From: Crocinitomix catalasitica ATCC 23190
GTDB lineage: Bacteria; Bacteroidota; Bacteroidia; Flavobacteriales_D; Crocinitomicaceae
Direction of reading: 5' to 3'
Length of the DNA: 64,000 nucleotides
Assembly: GCF_000621625.1 (NCBI RefSeq)
Contig: NZ_JHXV01000025.1
Span: forward strand, 18,857-82,856
The position numbers were made by a program, and so were the translations under genes. Positions 7,937 through 16,426 of the stretch are shown one piece after another; position 1 is the stretch's first letter; every line of letters begins with the position of its first letter. Under the pieces are notes generated by a model. That model was not told where the DNA came from. It worked only from the letters and a program-made list of their open reading frames with translations, and did not search any database.

Positions 7937-8791
7937 ATGAAAAACGAAACAACAAGAAAGGCGAGCAATGGATATGTTTTTCTCCTTTTATTCTTCATCA
8001 CTTTGGTGGTGATTATTGGTGGCATTGCCATTTTCGACAATCCTATATTTTTAGTCCTTATATTGGCATTGTTATTTTTAGCCAGGGGATTCTTTACAGT
8101 TAACCCTAACAGTTCTAAAGTCATGGTTTTATTCGGTGCTTATAAAGGCACAGTAAAAGAGAACGGTTTCTTTTGGGCGAATCCTTTTTTCTCACGGACA
8201 AAAATCTCATTGAGAGCAAGGAATTTTGACAGTGATCGTTTAAAAGTGAACGACAAAATCGGCAATCCGATAATGATTAATGTGATTTTGGTTTGGAAAG
8301 TGAGTGACACATTTAAAGCCGCTTTTGATGTGGACAATTACGAAGAATTTGTTCGTGTACAAACAGATGCAGCCGTTCGAAAATTAGCGGGTATTTATCC
8401 TTATGATAGTTTTGATGACGAGCAAGCAGACATCACATTGCGTTCGGGTATGGACGAGGTCAACACGGCATTAGAGCATGAAATCACGGAGCGATTATCG
8501 ATGGCCGGGCTTGAGGTGATGGAAGCGCGAATAGGCTATTTGGCTTATGCTCCGGAGATTGCCAGTTCGATGTTAAAAAGACAACAAGCCGTTGCGATTG
8601 TTGCAGCGCGTAAAAAAATTGTAGAAGGAGCCGTTGGAATGGTTGAGGATGCATTAGCACAATTATCGAATGATGGAATTATTGATTTTGATGACGACAA
8701 AAAGGCATCGATGATTAGTAATTTAATGGTAGTTTTGTGCAGTGATAAAGAAGTAACACCTGTTGTAAATGCAGGAACGTTAAACGGATAG
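7937..8791 (+). CDS. SPFH (band 7) domain membrane protein
   Basis: This 284-residue protein belongs to the stomatin/prohibitin/flotillin superfamily, which forms membrane-anchored cage or ring oligomers. Two adjacent hydrophobic segments at about 10-52 form the anchor. They are followed by the band 7 domain (about 55-220, with the conserved QTDAAVRKLAGIYPYDS region) and a helical tail rich in Ala and Arg/Lys (EIASSMLKRQQAVAIVAARK), expected to form a coiled coil. The following gene starts 1 bp after the stop and encodes a ribbon-helix-helix protein, so the two are almost certainly co-transcribed. The gene is divergent from the MORN gene. Confidence 0.88.
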   Translation: MKNETTRKASNGYVFLLLFFITLVVIIGGIAIFDNPIFLVLILALLFLARGFFTVNPNSSKVMVLFGAYKGTVKENGFFWANPFFSRTKISLRARNFDSDRLKVNDKIGNPIMINVILVWKVSDTFKAAFDVDNYEEFVRVQTDAAVRKLAGIYPYDSFDDEQADITLRSGMDEVNTALEHEITERLSMAGLEVMEARIGYLAYAPEIASSMLKRQQAVAIVAARKKIVEGAVGMVEDALAQLSNDGIIDFDDDKKASMISNLMVVLCSDKEVTPVVNAGTLNG

Positions 8792-8792
8792 T

Positions 8793-8978
8793 ATGAGTAA
8801 AAAGAAGTCGTTTGTATTGCGGATTGATCCAGACACATTTAAGCAAATTGAGAAATGGGCTGATGATGAATTCCGTAGTGTGAATGGACAATTGGAATGG
8901 ATGATTACGCAGAGCCTCAAACAGAATAAGCGGCTAAAGTCGAGAACGAAGCGGAATGATGATGAGATTGAGGAATAG
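8793..8978 (+). CDS. Arc-like ribbon-helix-helix protein
   Basis: This 61-residue protein has the ribbon-helix-helix signature: a short strand (SFVLRIDPDTF) followed by two helices (FKQIEKWADDEFRSVNGQLEWMITQSL). The N-terminus is basic and the C-terminal tail charged. Members bind DNA as dimers. Here the gene sits 1 bp behind an SPFH gene, a pairing known from many bacteria whose purpose is unclear. It may autoregulate the pair or assist the SPFH protein. The small size is normal for the family. Confidence 0.85.
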   Translation: MSKKKSFVLRIDPDTFKQIEKWADDEFRSVNGQLEWMITQSLKQNKRLKSRTKRNDDEIEE

Positions 8979-9099
8979 CACTAAAAATACTTTTTCATCA
9001 TGATAAAACCATTAATATTTATAAAAAAGGTTATTTTTAAAACCTACAGCGCCAACCAATAGTAAATAACTAGCGTTGTAACTAAAAATATTATCCATA

Positions 9100-11292
9100 A
9101 TGCAACGCCTAACACCACTATTGCTATTACTTATTTTTTCAGGTCAACTTTACGCACAACATCTCGAGTGGATAACCTCCCAGCAAGAAGGCTCTGCTTC
9201 GAGAGGAGATAGGATAGCCGTGGATGGTAATGGTGATGTTATTGTAATTGGAATTTTTTCCGGAACAAAAGATATCGAAGACGGACCTGGAGAAACGATA
9301 GTAACGTCTAATGGAGAAGATGATGTTTTTGTACAAAAAACAACAAATGAAGGAGATTTTGTATGGGGAATTTCATACGGAAACTCCGAACATGACTGGG
9401 TTTACGGAATTGAAACCGATACAGAAAACAATATTTACATCTGCGGATTTTTTACAGGAACGATTGATTTTGATCCGGGGGATGGCATTGAAAATAGGAC
9501 AGCAGTCCATGATCGTGACGCTTATGTTCTCAAACTCAGTCCTGCCGGTGAATTTTTGTGGGTTTATACAGTGGGAGGATTTCGCAACGACATAGCGTAC
9601 GATGTTAATATAGATGCTTTTGGCGTAGTAAATATGATTGGCACTTTATTAAGTGAAGTAGACATGGATATGGGACCAGACGAATTTATTTTGGACAATT
9701 CAAACGGTAATCTTTTTCTGCTTAAAATCACTTCGGACGCTGAATTTATTGATGCCCGAATCATCGCCAGTAGCGTTCCTTATCCAAAATTTACGTTTGA
9801 TTCGGAAAATAACATCATACTAACAGGGTCCTTTAGTTGGACCTATGATTTTGATCCAGGAGTTGACGAACATCTATTAACAGTAGTAGGAGGTAAAGAT
9901 ATTTTTGTATCAAAACTCACCAATAGTGGTGATTTGATCTGGGCAAAATCTTTTGGTGGAGGTGGAGATGATATTGCAACAAATATTGCCGTAAATAATG
10001 ATGGTGAAGTATTTGTAACGGGGTACTTTGATGGGTTTATCTTTTTTGACTATGGTATTTTTGATTATACATTGTTTCCTGCAGGAGAAAGAGACGCATT
10101 TATTTTCAAACTAGATGCAGACGGTATATTAGCATGGGCGCGCAGACTCGGTGGAGAAAGTAGGGATGTAGCGAACACCGTAGAAATTGACGATGCTGGC
10201 AATGTCTTTTTCGGGGGATATTTTAGAGGTTTAGCAGATGTCCATCCTAGTCCTATTATAGCAGATTATTATGACACTGGAAGGGAATCTATAAGCGGTG
10301 GGTATTTTGAAAAACTCGACACTTATGGAAATTTAATTTGGTCAAAAATATACAATTTCGCAGGCACAACTGTAAATGATACTTATAGAGATGATGACGG
10401 TAATATTTATTTTACAGGTACAACGAACGGTACGCACGATTACGATACCGGTCCCCGTGAACATTTTAATACGACAGCTGGTACCTCAAGTTTCATTTTA
10501 AAGTTATCCGATTGTGGAATTTCAGAATACACAAGAAGAGATACTGCTTGCTATTCATATACAGTGGATAGCGGAGATGAGACCTATTATGAAAGCGGTA
10601 TTTATAATGACACCATTTTAGGTGACGGTGGTTGCGATCTATTCCTAACGATCGAACTAGAGATTAGATCAAATGAGTCTACCTCAATAGCTATCAATGA
10701 ATGTATTTCATATACACCAGAAGGTGCAGACACGACCTATTTTGAATCAGGCGTACACGCAGACACTTTAACCAATATTTACGGTTGTGACAGCATTATC
10801 ATCACCAATTTTGAAATTAACGATGCGTTAGGTACAGAAGTAAACCAAACAGACTTCACATTAACAGCCGTCGCTAGCGGACTAACCTACCAATGGGTGG
10901 ATTGCAATGCAAGTTATGCCGAAGTTATAGACGAAACTGATCCAAACTATACGCCAACTACAAATGGTTCATATGCTGTTATCATATCTGATGGTGTTTG
11001 TACTGATACTTCGGCTTGTTTTGAGATCGCTGGACTTTCAACAGAAAGTATCCCAAACAGGCAATATCAAATTTACCCAAATCCATCGCAAGGCTTATTC
11101 CACATTAAGAGTCCACCCGGCGACTATGTTAACAGTACTATTTATATAAAAAACATTATGGGTAAAACCATTAAATCAACCATTATTGGTCCTGATCAAA
11201 ACATCGAATTAGATATTGCGAGTGGCATTTACTTTATAGAGGTTGCTTTGGCTAACGAAATAATTTATACCCAAAAATTAATTGTACAATGA
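9100..11292 (+). CDS. Secreted beta-propeller-like protein with T9SS sorting domain
   Basis: This 730-residue secreted protein has a signal peptide at 1-20 (ending YAQ). Residues about 25-460 contain SBBP-like repeats, each with a GxxDIA or DAFxxK blade core and several DFDPG-type loops, probably forming a beta-propeller. Two similar cysteine-containing modules follow at about 475-580 (each CxSYT...GCD...). The last ~80 residues are a type A T9SS sorting domain (IYPNPSQGLFHI...), which directs export through the outer membrane. The gene overlaps the next cargo gene by ATGA, so the two are coupled. Substrate and role are unknown. Confidence 0.85.
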   Translation: MQRLTPLLLLLIFSGQLYAQHLEWITSQQEGSASRGDRIAVDGNGDVIVIGIFSGTKDIEDGPGETIVTSNGEDDVFVQKTTNEGDFVWGISYGNSEHDWVYGIETDTENNIYICGFFTGTIDFDPGDGIENRTAVHDRDAYVLKLSPAGEFLWVYTVGGFRNDIAYDVNIDAFGVVNMIGTLLSEVDMDMGPDEFILDNSNGNLFLLKITSDAEFIDARIIASSVPYPKFTFDSENNIILTGSFSWTYDFDPGVDEHLLTVVGGKDIFVSKLTNSGDLIWAKSFGGGGDDIATNIAVNNDGEVFVTGYFDGFIFFDYGIFDYTLFPAGERDAFIFKLDADGILAWARRLGGESRDVANTVEIDDAGNVFFGGYFRGLADVHPSPIIADYYDTGRESISGGYFEKLDTYGNLIWSKIYNFAGTTVNDTYRDDDGNIYFTGTTNGTHDYDTGPREHFNTTAGTSSFILKLSDCGISEYTRRDTACYSYTVDSGDETYYESGIYNDTILGDGGCDLFLTIELEIRSNESTSIAINECISYTPEGADTTYFESGVHADTLTNIYGCDSIIITNFEINDALGTEVNQTDFTLTAVASGLTYQWVDCNASYAEVIDETDPNYTPTTNGSYAVIISDGVCTDTSACFEIAGLSTESIPNRQYQIYPNPSQGLFHIKSPPGDYVNSTIYIKNIMGKTIKSTIIGPDQNIELDIASGIYFIEVALANEIIYTQKLIVQ

Positions 11293-13655
11293 AGATTTTA
11301 AGCTATTTATTTATTCTCTATTTACTTTTCGTAAATGTACAAAATGTATTTGGACAATCATTTCGACAAGGCGCAAGTATGCATTCTAGTCAAAATGAAA
11401 TTTTTAATTCGGTTGAAGCATTATCCAATGGCAATATAGTTACCACGTTTAATACGGAATGGGACAACATCGGAATTGAGCTGCCTGTTGGCTATGGTTC
11501 TCATGTAGATTATTCAGGAACTAAATCTATTATTTGTTTTAACAATAAACTTACTGATGTAGAATGGTTCGTCACCTTTAAAGGGAATGACAATATGGAT
11601 ATCTGCGAAGTCGTTGTGGATGAAGAAGATAATTCATACGTGCGTTTTACTGGTGCTAATCGCGATCCATTCGTACTCAATAACGATACATTATATGCTC
11701 CTAACTTAACAGCTAAAACATATATTATTAAAATCAACAAATTTGGTGAAATCGTCTGGAAACGTGTATTAGATGATACCATGATAAAAGACACAAGGCA
11801 AATGCAAATAGCCAATGGCGCACTTTACGTGATGATTGATTTTAGAGAAGATATTGAAAATCCTTTTGGTGGCATTTTGCCAACAATTGGTAGCAGCGAT
11901 TATTATATCACAAAAATAAGTTACGACAATGAACTTCTAGATCTGTATCATATCTATTGTCATGTGGGCAGTTTACTAATTCAGGATTTTGATATATCAT
12001 CAGATGGAAATATTTTATTGGCAGCTCAAACTCCCATGAACCTTGTGGTCAACGGCAATATATTATACTCTACATATCCAGGTTTAATTGATTATTCTGG
12101 AATATTTGAAATAAGCCCTGATGGTACGGTACTTTTAAATTCAATTCCCAATTCTTTATATACATTAATTGTAGAGTATAACAATGATAACAATGTTCTA
12201 GTTGCTGGAAAATCATCCGCTTTGGTTGAAGATGAACCAATTCTTGGTGATACCAGTTATGCAACTGACTGTGGTAAATTCATTTTTGCAGGCCTCACAG
12301 ACGATTTTGAAATTGATTGGATAGCGTTTTATTATCGCGAATATGAACCTTGCCAATTTACAGAGCTTAGCATTGCTGATATAGCGGAAGATTGCAGAGG
12401 TAATTATTATTTAGTTGGCAGGACTGAGGACCGTACTAGATTTGGAGATTTCTTTTTTAGAGAGAGCTCGGCAGACGCAGGCAATAGAGGTGATGCATTT
12501 ATTGTTAAAACAGATAGTGTTGGTACACCGACATGGTTAGGCCATGGAGGAGGAACCATTTTTTCAGATCAATTCATTGGTGTGACTGTTGACAATAATG
12601 GAGCCGCATATGCCGCTGGTTATTATTCTGGTAGTTGTAGCTTTGGCAGTATTAGATTTACCGGTATAGGAGGAGGTATGCATACCGAAGCAATGCTCAT
12701 TCGTCTTCAAGATGCCATACCAGATTATCCAGTTGCTGAGCTTTCTGCAGAGATCTCAGATATATGTATTGGTGACACAGTTAGACTGGAATTTGACACA
12801 ACGTTTGCAATCGATTATTCATGGCTACCTGTAGATATGACTGATAGTCTAACTTTCAGACCAGACACTATTGGATCGTATTCATATTCACTTATTGCTT
12901 ATGACTCATTGGGATGTCAGGACGAGGTTTCAATTAACGTGGAAGTGCACAATTTTCCTGATGTAGCTATTCATGTTTTAAGCGAAGACATTTGTATTGG
13001 AGATTCATTAATATTGAACCCAACCGGTGCTACAACTTATTTGTGGGAACCAGAATACATCTCTGATACCTATCACCAACCTGATGAAGTTGGCGACGAA
13101 AGATTTATCTTAACAGGCATCGATGATTACGGGTGTAGCAATAGAGATACTATTTTTATCAATACACACGAATTGCCGCGAATAGTAGATCCTGTTATAT
13201 CACATGAGTTAATGGGTGAAGATGGTTCAATAGATATCAGAGGTGAAGGAGGTAACCCACCGTATACATTCGATTGGGATAGAGACGAAATTGATGACTT
13301 TGATGACACAGAAGACTTAACCGACTTAACTGAAGGACTTTATACTGTTAGAATAAAGGATAATCTAGGTTGTATCAATTCAGATTCTTATGAAGTATTG
13401 AGTTTTCTATCCTTAACAGGCTCAGACGATCCTGAAATTTTAATTTATCCTAACCCAGCACAAGATTTGCTATATATAAATGCTGAAAATGAATTCACTT
13501 ATAAAATTTTTAATGCAGCAGGTTCTGAAATAGTGCAGGGTAGGCACAGTAACAATACATCAATGATCAAAATTGACCAACTCAATTCTGGCACTTACCT
13601 AATTCAATTGTATCAAAAAGAGCAAATCTTTCATTTTAAATTTGTTAAACTTTAA
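11289..13655 (+). CDS. Secreted T9SS cargo protein with Ig/PKD-like domains
   Basis: This 788-residue protein has a signal peptide (about 1-23, ending FGQ). A long N-terminal region resembles the propeller of the preceding protein (GNIVTTFN, AFIVKTDS and AYAAGYYSG strands). Two Ig/PKD-like modules at about 485-640 share the phrase DICIGD. The C-terminus is a type A T9SS sorting domain (IYPNPAQDLLYI). Its start overlaps the previous stop by ATGA. The pair probably forms a cell-surface or released complex, but nothing indicates the ligand. Confidence 0.82.
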   Translation: MKILSYLFILYLLFVNVQNVFGQSFRQGASMHSSQNEIFNSVEALSNGNIVTTFNTEWDNIGIELPVGYGSHVDYSGTKSIICFNNKLTDVEWFVTFKGNDNMDICEVVVDEEDNSYVRFTGANRDPFVLNNDTLYAPNLTAKTYIIKINKFGEIVWKRVLDDTMIKDTRQMQIANGALYVMIDFREDIENPFGGILPTIGSSDYYITKISYDNELLDLYHIYCHVGSLLIQDFDISSDGNILLAAQTPMNLVVNGNILYSTYPGLIDYSGIFEISPDGTVLLNSIPNSLYTLIVEYNNDNNVLVAGKSSALVEDEPILGDTSYATDCGKFIFAGLTDDFEIDWIAFYYREYEPCQFTELSIADIAEDCRGNYYLVGRTEDRTRFGDFFFRESSADAGNRGDAFIVKTDSVGTPTWLGHGGGTIFSDQFIGVTVDNNGAAYAAGYYSGSCSFGSIRFTGIGGGMHTEAMLIRLQDAIPDYPVAELSAEISDICIGDTVRLEFDTTFAIDYSWLPVDMTDSLTFRPDTIGSYSYSLIAYDSLGCQDEVSINVEVHNFPDVAIHVLSEDICIGDSLILNPTGATTYLWEPEYISDTYHQPDEVGDERFILTGIDDYGCSNRDTIFINTHELPRIVDPVISHELMGEDGSIDIRGEGGNPPYTFDWDRDEIDDFDDTEDLTDLTEGLYTVRIKDNLGCINSDSYEVLSFLSLTGSDDPEILIYPNPAQDLLYINAENEFTYKIFNAAGSEIVQGRHSNNTSMIKIDQLNSGTYLIQLYQKEQIFHFKFVKL

Positions 13656-13806
13656 TCTTAACTATAACAATTCATTTGCCCGAGACGGAATTTAAAACCC
13701 AGAACAAGTAACCGCAACGCACGAAACCTACCAACGTGAGAATTACGATAGAAATCGGTACGATGACACTGCAACAAAAACCTAATCTTTCCCCTAATTT
13801 TGCAAT

Positions 13807-13974
13807 ATGAGTAAAAAGTTACGTGACGGAAAGAACAAAAAATTGCACAGCAAATTGATTGGTCAGAAGAAGCAAAAAATTGTAGATAAAGAGGTCGCTC
13901 GAAAACAGAAGTTAAAAGCGATGTATGCGAAGTTGAACGAAGACAAATCGGACGAGGAACCTAAGACAACTTAA
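13807..13974 (+). CDS. Small highly basic protein of unknown function
   Basis: A 55-codon frame starts with ATG at 13807 and stops with TAA at 13972-13974. The product is very rich in Lys and predicted helical (MSKKLRDGKNKKLHSK at the start), with an acidic tail. Such composition suggests nucleic-acid or ribosome binding, but I recognise no family. Its end overlaps the convergent phosphatase gene by 14 bp. Support comes from the regular helical pattern and good start context; I am moderately sure it is expressed. Confidence 0.55.
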   Translation: MSKKLRDGKNKKLHSKLIGQKKQKIVDKEVARKQKLKAMYAKLNEDKSDEEPKTT

Positions 13975-15310
13975 TTCCAATTACTGAAACATCATCAATC
14001 TGTTCTTGGCAACCTTTCCATTTATTAAACTCCTCAATTAAATGCGGCATTCGCTCCTCGAATTTTAAACTTGCATTTTTTTGCAACAATCGTTTAAAAG
14101 GTTTGAAACCAAACTTCTTCCCTCTTTCACCACCGAATTGATCGCGGTAGCCATCAGAGAATAAATAAATCGAATCCCCCTTTGCTACTTCCACATGCAT
14201 ATTTGAATAAGGATCTGTATGCCGACTATTTAAACCGATTGGTTTTTTATCCCCACGCAAAATAGTATACACATCCTCACTCACGGTCACCAAACAATTA
14301 TTCGCTCCGCTAAAACTCCATTTCTTGGTAGCTGAATCAAACATCACAACAGACATGTCTATTCCATCATTCAAATTAGATTGAGACAATTTTAAACGGA
14401 ATTCCTCATTCAATTCTTCTAAGAACATCGCCGGAGAATTGATTTTCTTCTTCGTGAAAAAATGATCAATACTTGCTAAACCCAAAATAGAAATCATCGC
14501 ACCAGGAATGCCATGACCAGTACAATCGCCCAAGACGATAAATGTCCGTTCATCTTGCTCACCTACCCAATACATATCCCCTGAAACCTCTTCCTTAGGT
14601 TTAAATAAAATGAAATAATCTTTAATAATTGATGCTATTGTTTCCTCACTTGGCATTAAACTCGCCTGAATATTCTTTGCATAACGAATACTGGCTTCAA
14701 TCTCACTCTGACGCTCCTCAATCTCCACTTTCTGATTCCTGACCATAGACAGAAACTTATAACTATTTCTTTTGAACATCACCATCACAATCATCACAAC
14801 AAAGATGGAGGCGAGTACGATAAAGATCTGTAAACAATCAACAATAAATTCGTCCCCCGTAAACATGGGTACATGGAATTCTTGTATATAAAGATTCGCT
14901 ACAAACACCGCAGAATTCAATACCTCAATAACAATAATGGACTTCAGTCGATTAAAAATGATGAACCAGAGAATCGCTGTTGTAAAAAGTGCAAACGCTG
15001 CCCCTGATCCCTTTCCGAAATAAATGGACAATCCCGTGAGCACAATCCAAGGGCTAACAGTCAGCGCAGCACGTGACAATATCATCCGATCTTTCGAGCA
15101 AAAATAAAAGCTGAGTAATCCCAAGCCAAAACTTACCGCAACAATAATAGATAGAAACGGAGAGCTAATAATTACGCCCATTATAAAGGTCAGTAAATAA
15201 GTCCCCAACAAAACCAAAGACACCCGGTTATAAGTTCTCTTTCGTTCCGCTTTAAATTCTTCCATTTCTGGTCGAACACCACAATCTATAAGTCGATTAA
15301 TTATTTGCAT
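13961..15310 (-). CDS. Membrane SpoIIE/RsbU-type PP2C protein phosphatase
   Basis: This 449-residue protein joins an N-terminal block of about six membrane helices (about 30-175) to a short linker helix and a PP2C-like SpoIIE phosphatase domain (about 205-449). Metal-binding motifs are present: EVSGDMYW, GDCTGHGIPGAMIS, SDGYRDQFGG and the terminal IDDVSV. These enzymes dephosphorylate anti-sigma-factor antagonists or similar partners. In Bacteroidota they often follow membrane or tetratricopeptide sensor regions. The membrane block presumably senses a signal. No partner kinase or STAS protein is encoded next to it. Confidence 0.88.
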   Translation of the reverse strand: MQIINRLIDCGVRPEMEEFKAERKRTYNRVSLVLLGTYLLTFIMGVIISSPFLSIIVAVSFGLGLLSFYFCSKDRMILSRAALTVSPWIVLTGLSIYFGKGSGAAFALFTTAILWFIIFNRLKSIIVIEVLNSAVFVANLYIQEFHVPMFTGDEFIVDCLQIFIVLASIFVVMIVMVMFKRNSYKFLSMVRNQKVEIEERQSEIEASIRYAKNIQASLMPSEETIASIIKDYFILFKPKEEVSGDMYWVGEQDERTFIVLGDCTGHGIPGAMISILGLASIDHFFTKKKINSPAMFLEELNEEFRLKLSQSNLNDGIDMSVVMFDSATKKWSFSGANNCLVTVSEDVYTILRGDKKPIGLNSRHTDPYSNMHVEVAKGDSIYLFSDGYRDQFGGERGKKFGFKPFKRLLQKNASLKFEERMPHLIEEFNKWKGCQEQIDDVSVIGIKLS

Positions 15311-15613
15311 AAAAGATTAAATGCACGGGATTATTTGTTGGAACACGTTTATTATGAGCACGTATGGGTTATACGTTTGATTCGACAAGATAATTTATTA
15401 TTTTAAATTTTAGGGGATTTGGGGTTAAAATAGATTGGTTATAAATTAATTACCACCACCCATAGCCCCTCCTTTTAGGAGGGGATGGGGGTGATCCTGG
15501 GATATTACGCTTAATATAAATAAAACTAAAATTTTTTAATTTAATTTTCTTGAAACATGTTTGTATTTAATTGGTTTATTGTGGAGTAAGGTAAACGCCT
15601 ACGGCTTTTGTGG
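15311..15613. other. Gene-free region with inverted repeat
   Basis: No gene is seen. A strong hairpin lies at about 15454-15494, pairing CACC-CCCAT-CCCCTCC with GGAGGGG-ATGGG-GGTG around TTTTA. Similar G-run/C-run hairpins occur at 15890-15913, framing the 38-bp tandem array. Confidence 0.5.
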
Positions 15614-15845
15614 ATTGGAACACCTTCGGTGTTTTTTTGCCTTCGGCTGTTGGGATTGGAACGCCTTCGGCATTTTGCCTTCGGCTGTTGGGGTTGGAAC
15701 GCCTTCGGCATTTTGCCTTCGGCTGTTGGGGTTGGAACGCCTTCGGCATTTTGCCTTCGGCTGTTGGGGTTGGAACGCCTTCGGCATTTTGCCTTCGGCT
15801 GTTGGGGTTGGAACGCCTTCGGCATTTTGCCTTCGGCTGTTGGGG
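15614..15845. repeat. 38-bp tandem repeat array (6 copies)
   Basis: The unit GGAACGCCTTCGGCATTTTG continues with CCTTCGGCTGTTGGGGTT. The first copy is diverged, then five near-identical copies follow at 38-bp spacing, from about 15655. Each unit carries two GCCTTCGGC hairpin cores. The repeats keep several frames open on both strands, so the long low-complexity frames here (rich in FGCWGWNAFG or PQQPKAKCRRRSN) are not real proteins. Confidence 0.9.
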
Positions 15846-15889
15846 TATTAAGGGGTATGTATTTTGTAGGTTGACCCCTCCGCCTGCGG

Positions 15890-15913
15890 CACCTCCCCTG
15901 GGAGGGGAGGGTG
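15890..15913. repeat. G/C-rich inverted repeat
   Basis: CACCTCCCCT (15890-15899) faces AGGGGAG-GGTG (15903-15913) across GGG. It lies directly at the 3' end of the DUF559 gene and is preceded by CCTCCGCCTGCGG. Hairpins of this kind often accompany DUF559 genes in Bacteroidota, by my recollection. Confidence 0.55.
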
Positions 15914-15915
15914 TT

Positions 15916-16311
15916 TTATTTGGGTGTTTTTATGTTTGGGGGGAGGGTTTTGAAATTGTTTTTTATTTCTTGTAGGACGTGTGAAAGGTTTTGAAAAACT
16001 AATTTGTTTTCAAATCTGATTATTTTGATGCCTTCGGCTTCAATTATTTCTGTTCGAATTTTATCGGCGGCTTGGCCTTCTGGCGTGAAATGAGCTTGAC
16101 CATCTAATTCAACTCCTAATTTTTCGGAATGGCAATAGAAATCAATTATAAAATTATGAACGCTGAATTGGCGTCTAAACTTTCGCCCTTCCAATTGTTT
16201 ACCTTTTAAGAATTGCCATAAATGAACCTCTGCTGGTGTTGCACCATTGCGCAGATCTTTACGATACTGCTTGAGTCCGGGCTTATTGTTTACTTGTCTA
16301 ATTTTTCTCAA
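15916..16311 (-). CDS. DUF559 nuclease-like protein
   Basis: This 131-residue protein belongs to the DUF559 family, related to very-short-patch-repair (Vsr) and other restriction-endonuclease folds. Typical family segments are visible: ATPAEVHLWQFLKGKQL, FRRQFSVHNFIIDFYC, LGVELDGQAH and a late IKIIRFEN. The Asp of FIIDFYC, the Glu of GVELDG and nearby basic residues are candidate catalytic positions. No in-frame ATG exists near the start; TTG at 16309-16311, just after an in-frame stop, is the best initiator. The gene is next to a 38-bp tandem array and short G/C-rich inverted repeats. Its natural role is unknown. Confidence 0.85.
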   Translation of the reverse strand: MRKIRQVNNKPGLKQYRKDLRNGATPAEVHLWQFLKGKQLEGRKFRRQFSVHNFIIDFYCHSEKLGVELDGQAHFTPEGQAADKIRTEIIEAEGIKIIRFENKLVFQNLSHVLQEIKNNFKTLPPNIKTPK

Positions 16312-16372
16312 AACACATTATTTGGGTTAAGTGCTTAATTAACAGTCTAATTTATGAAAATTTTCCCAAACC

Positions 16373-16411
16373 AAAAAAAGCGCTCACCAAATGAATGATG
16401 AACGCTTTTTT
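16373..16411 (-). terminator. Terminator of the PhoD operon
   Basis: An A-run plus GCG-C-TCA (16373-16386) pairs with TGA-A-CGC plus a T-run (16399-16411). It lies 16 bases downstream of the PhoD stop codon and would work on the minus strand; the symmetric A/T runs would allow use in both directions. Confidence 0.75.
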
Positions 16412-16426
16412 CTGTATAAATCTAAA

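Noticed and set aside
15614..15845. 38-bp array as a CRISPR or as coding sequence
   Set aside because: Units are contiguous without variable spacers, and open frames on both strands are a side effect of a repeat without stop codons.
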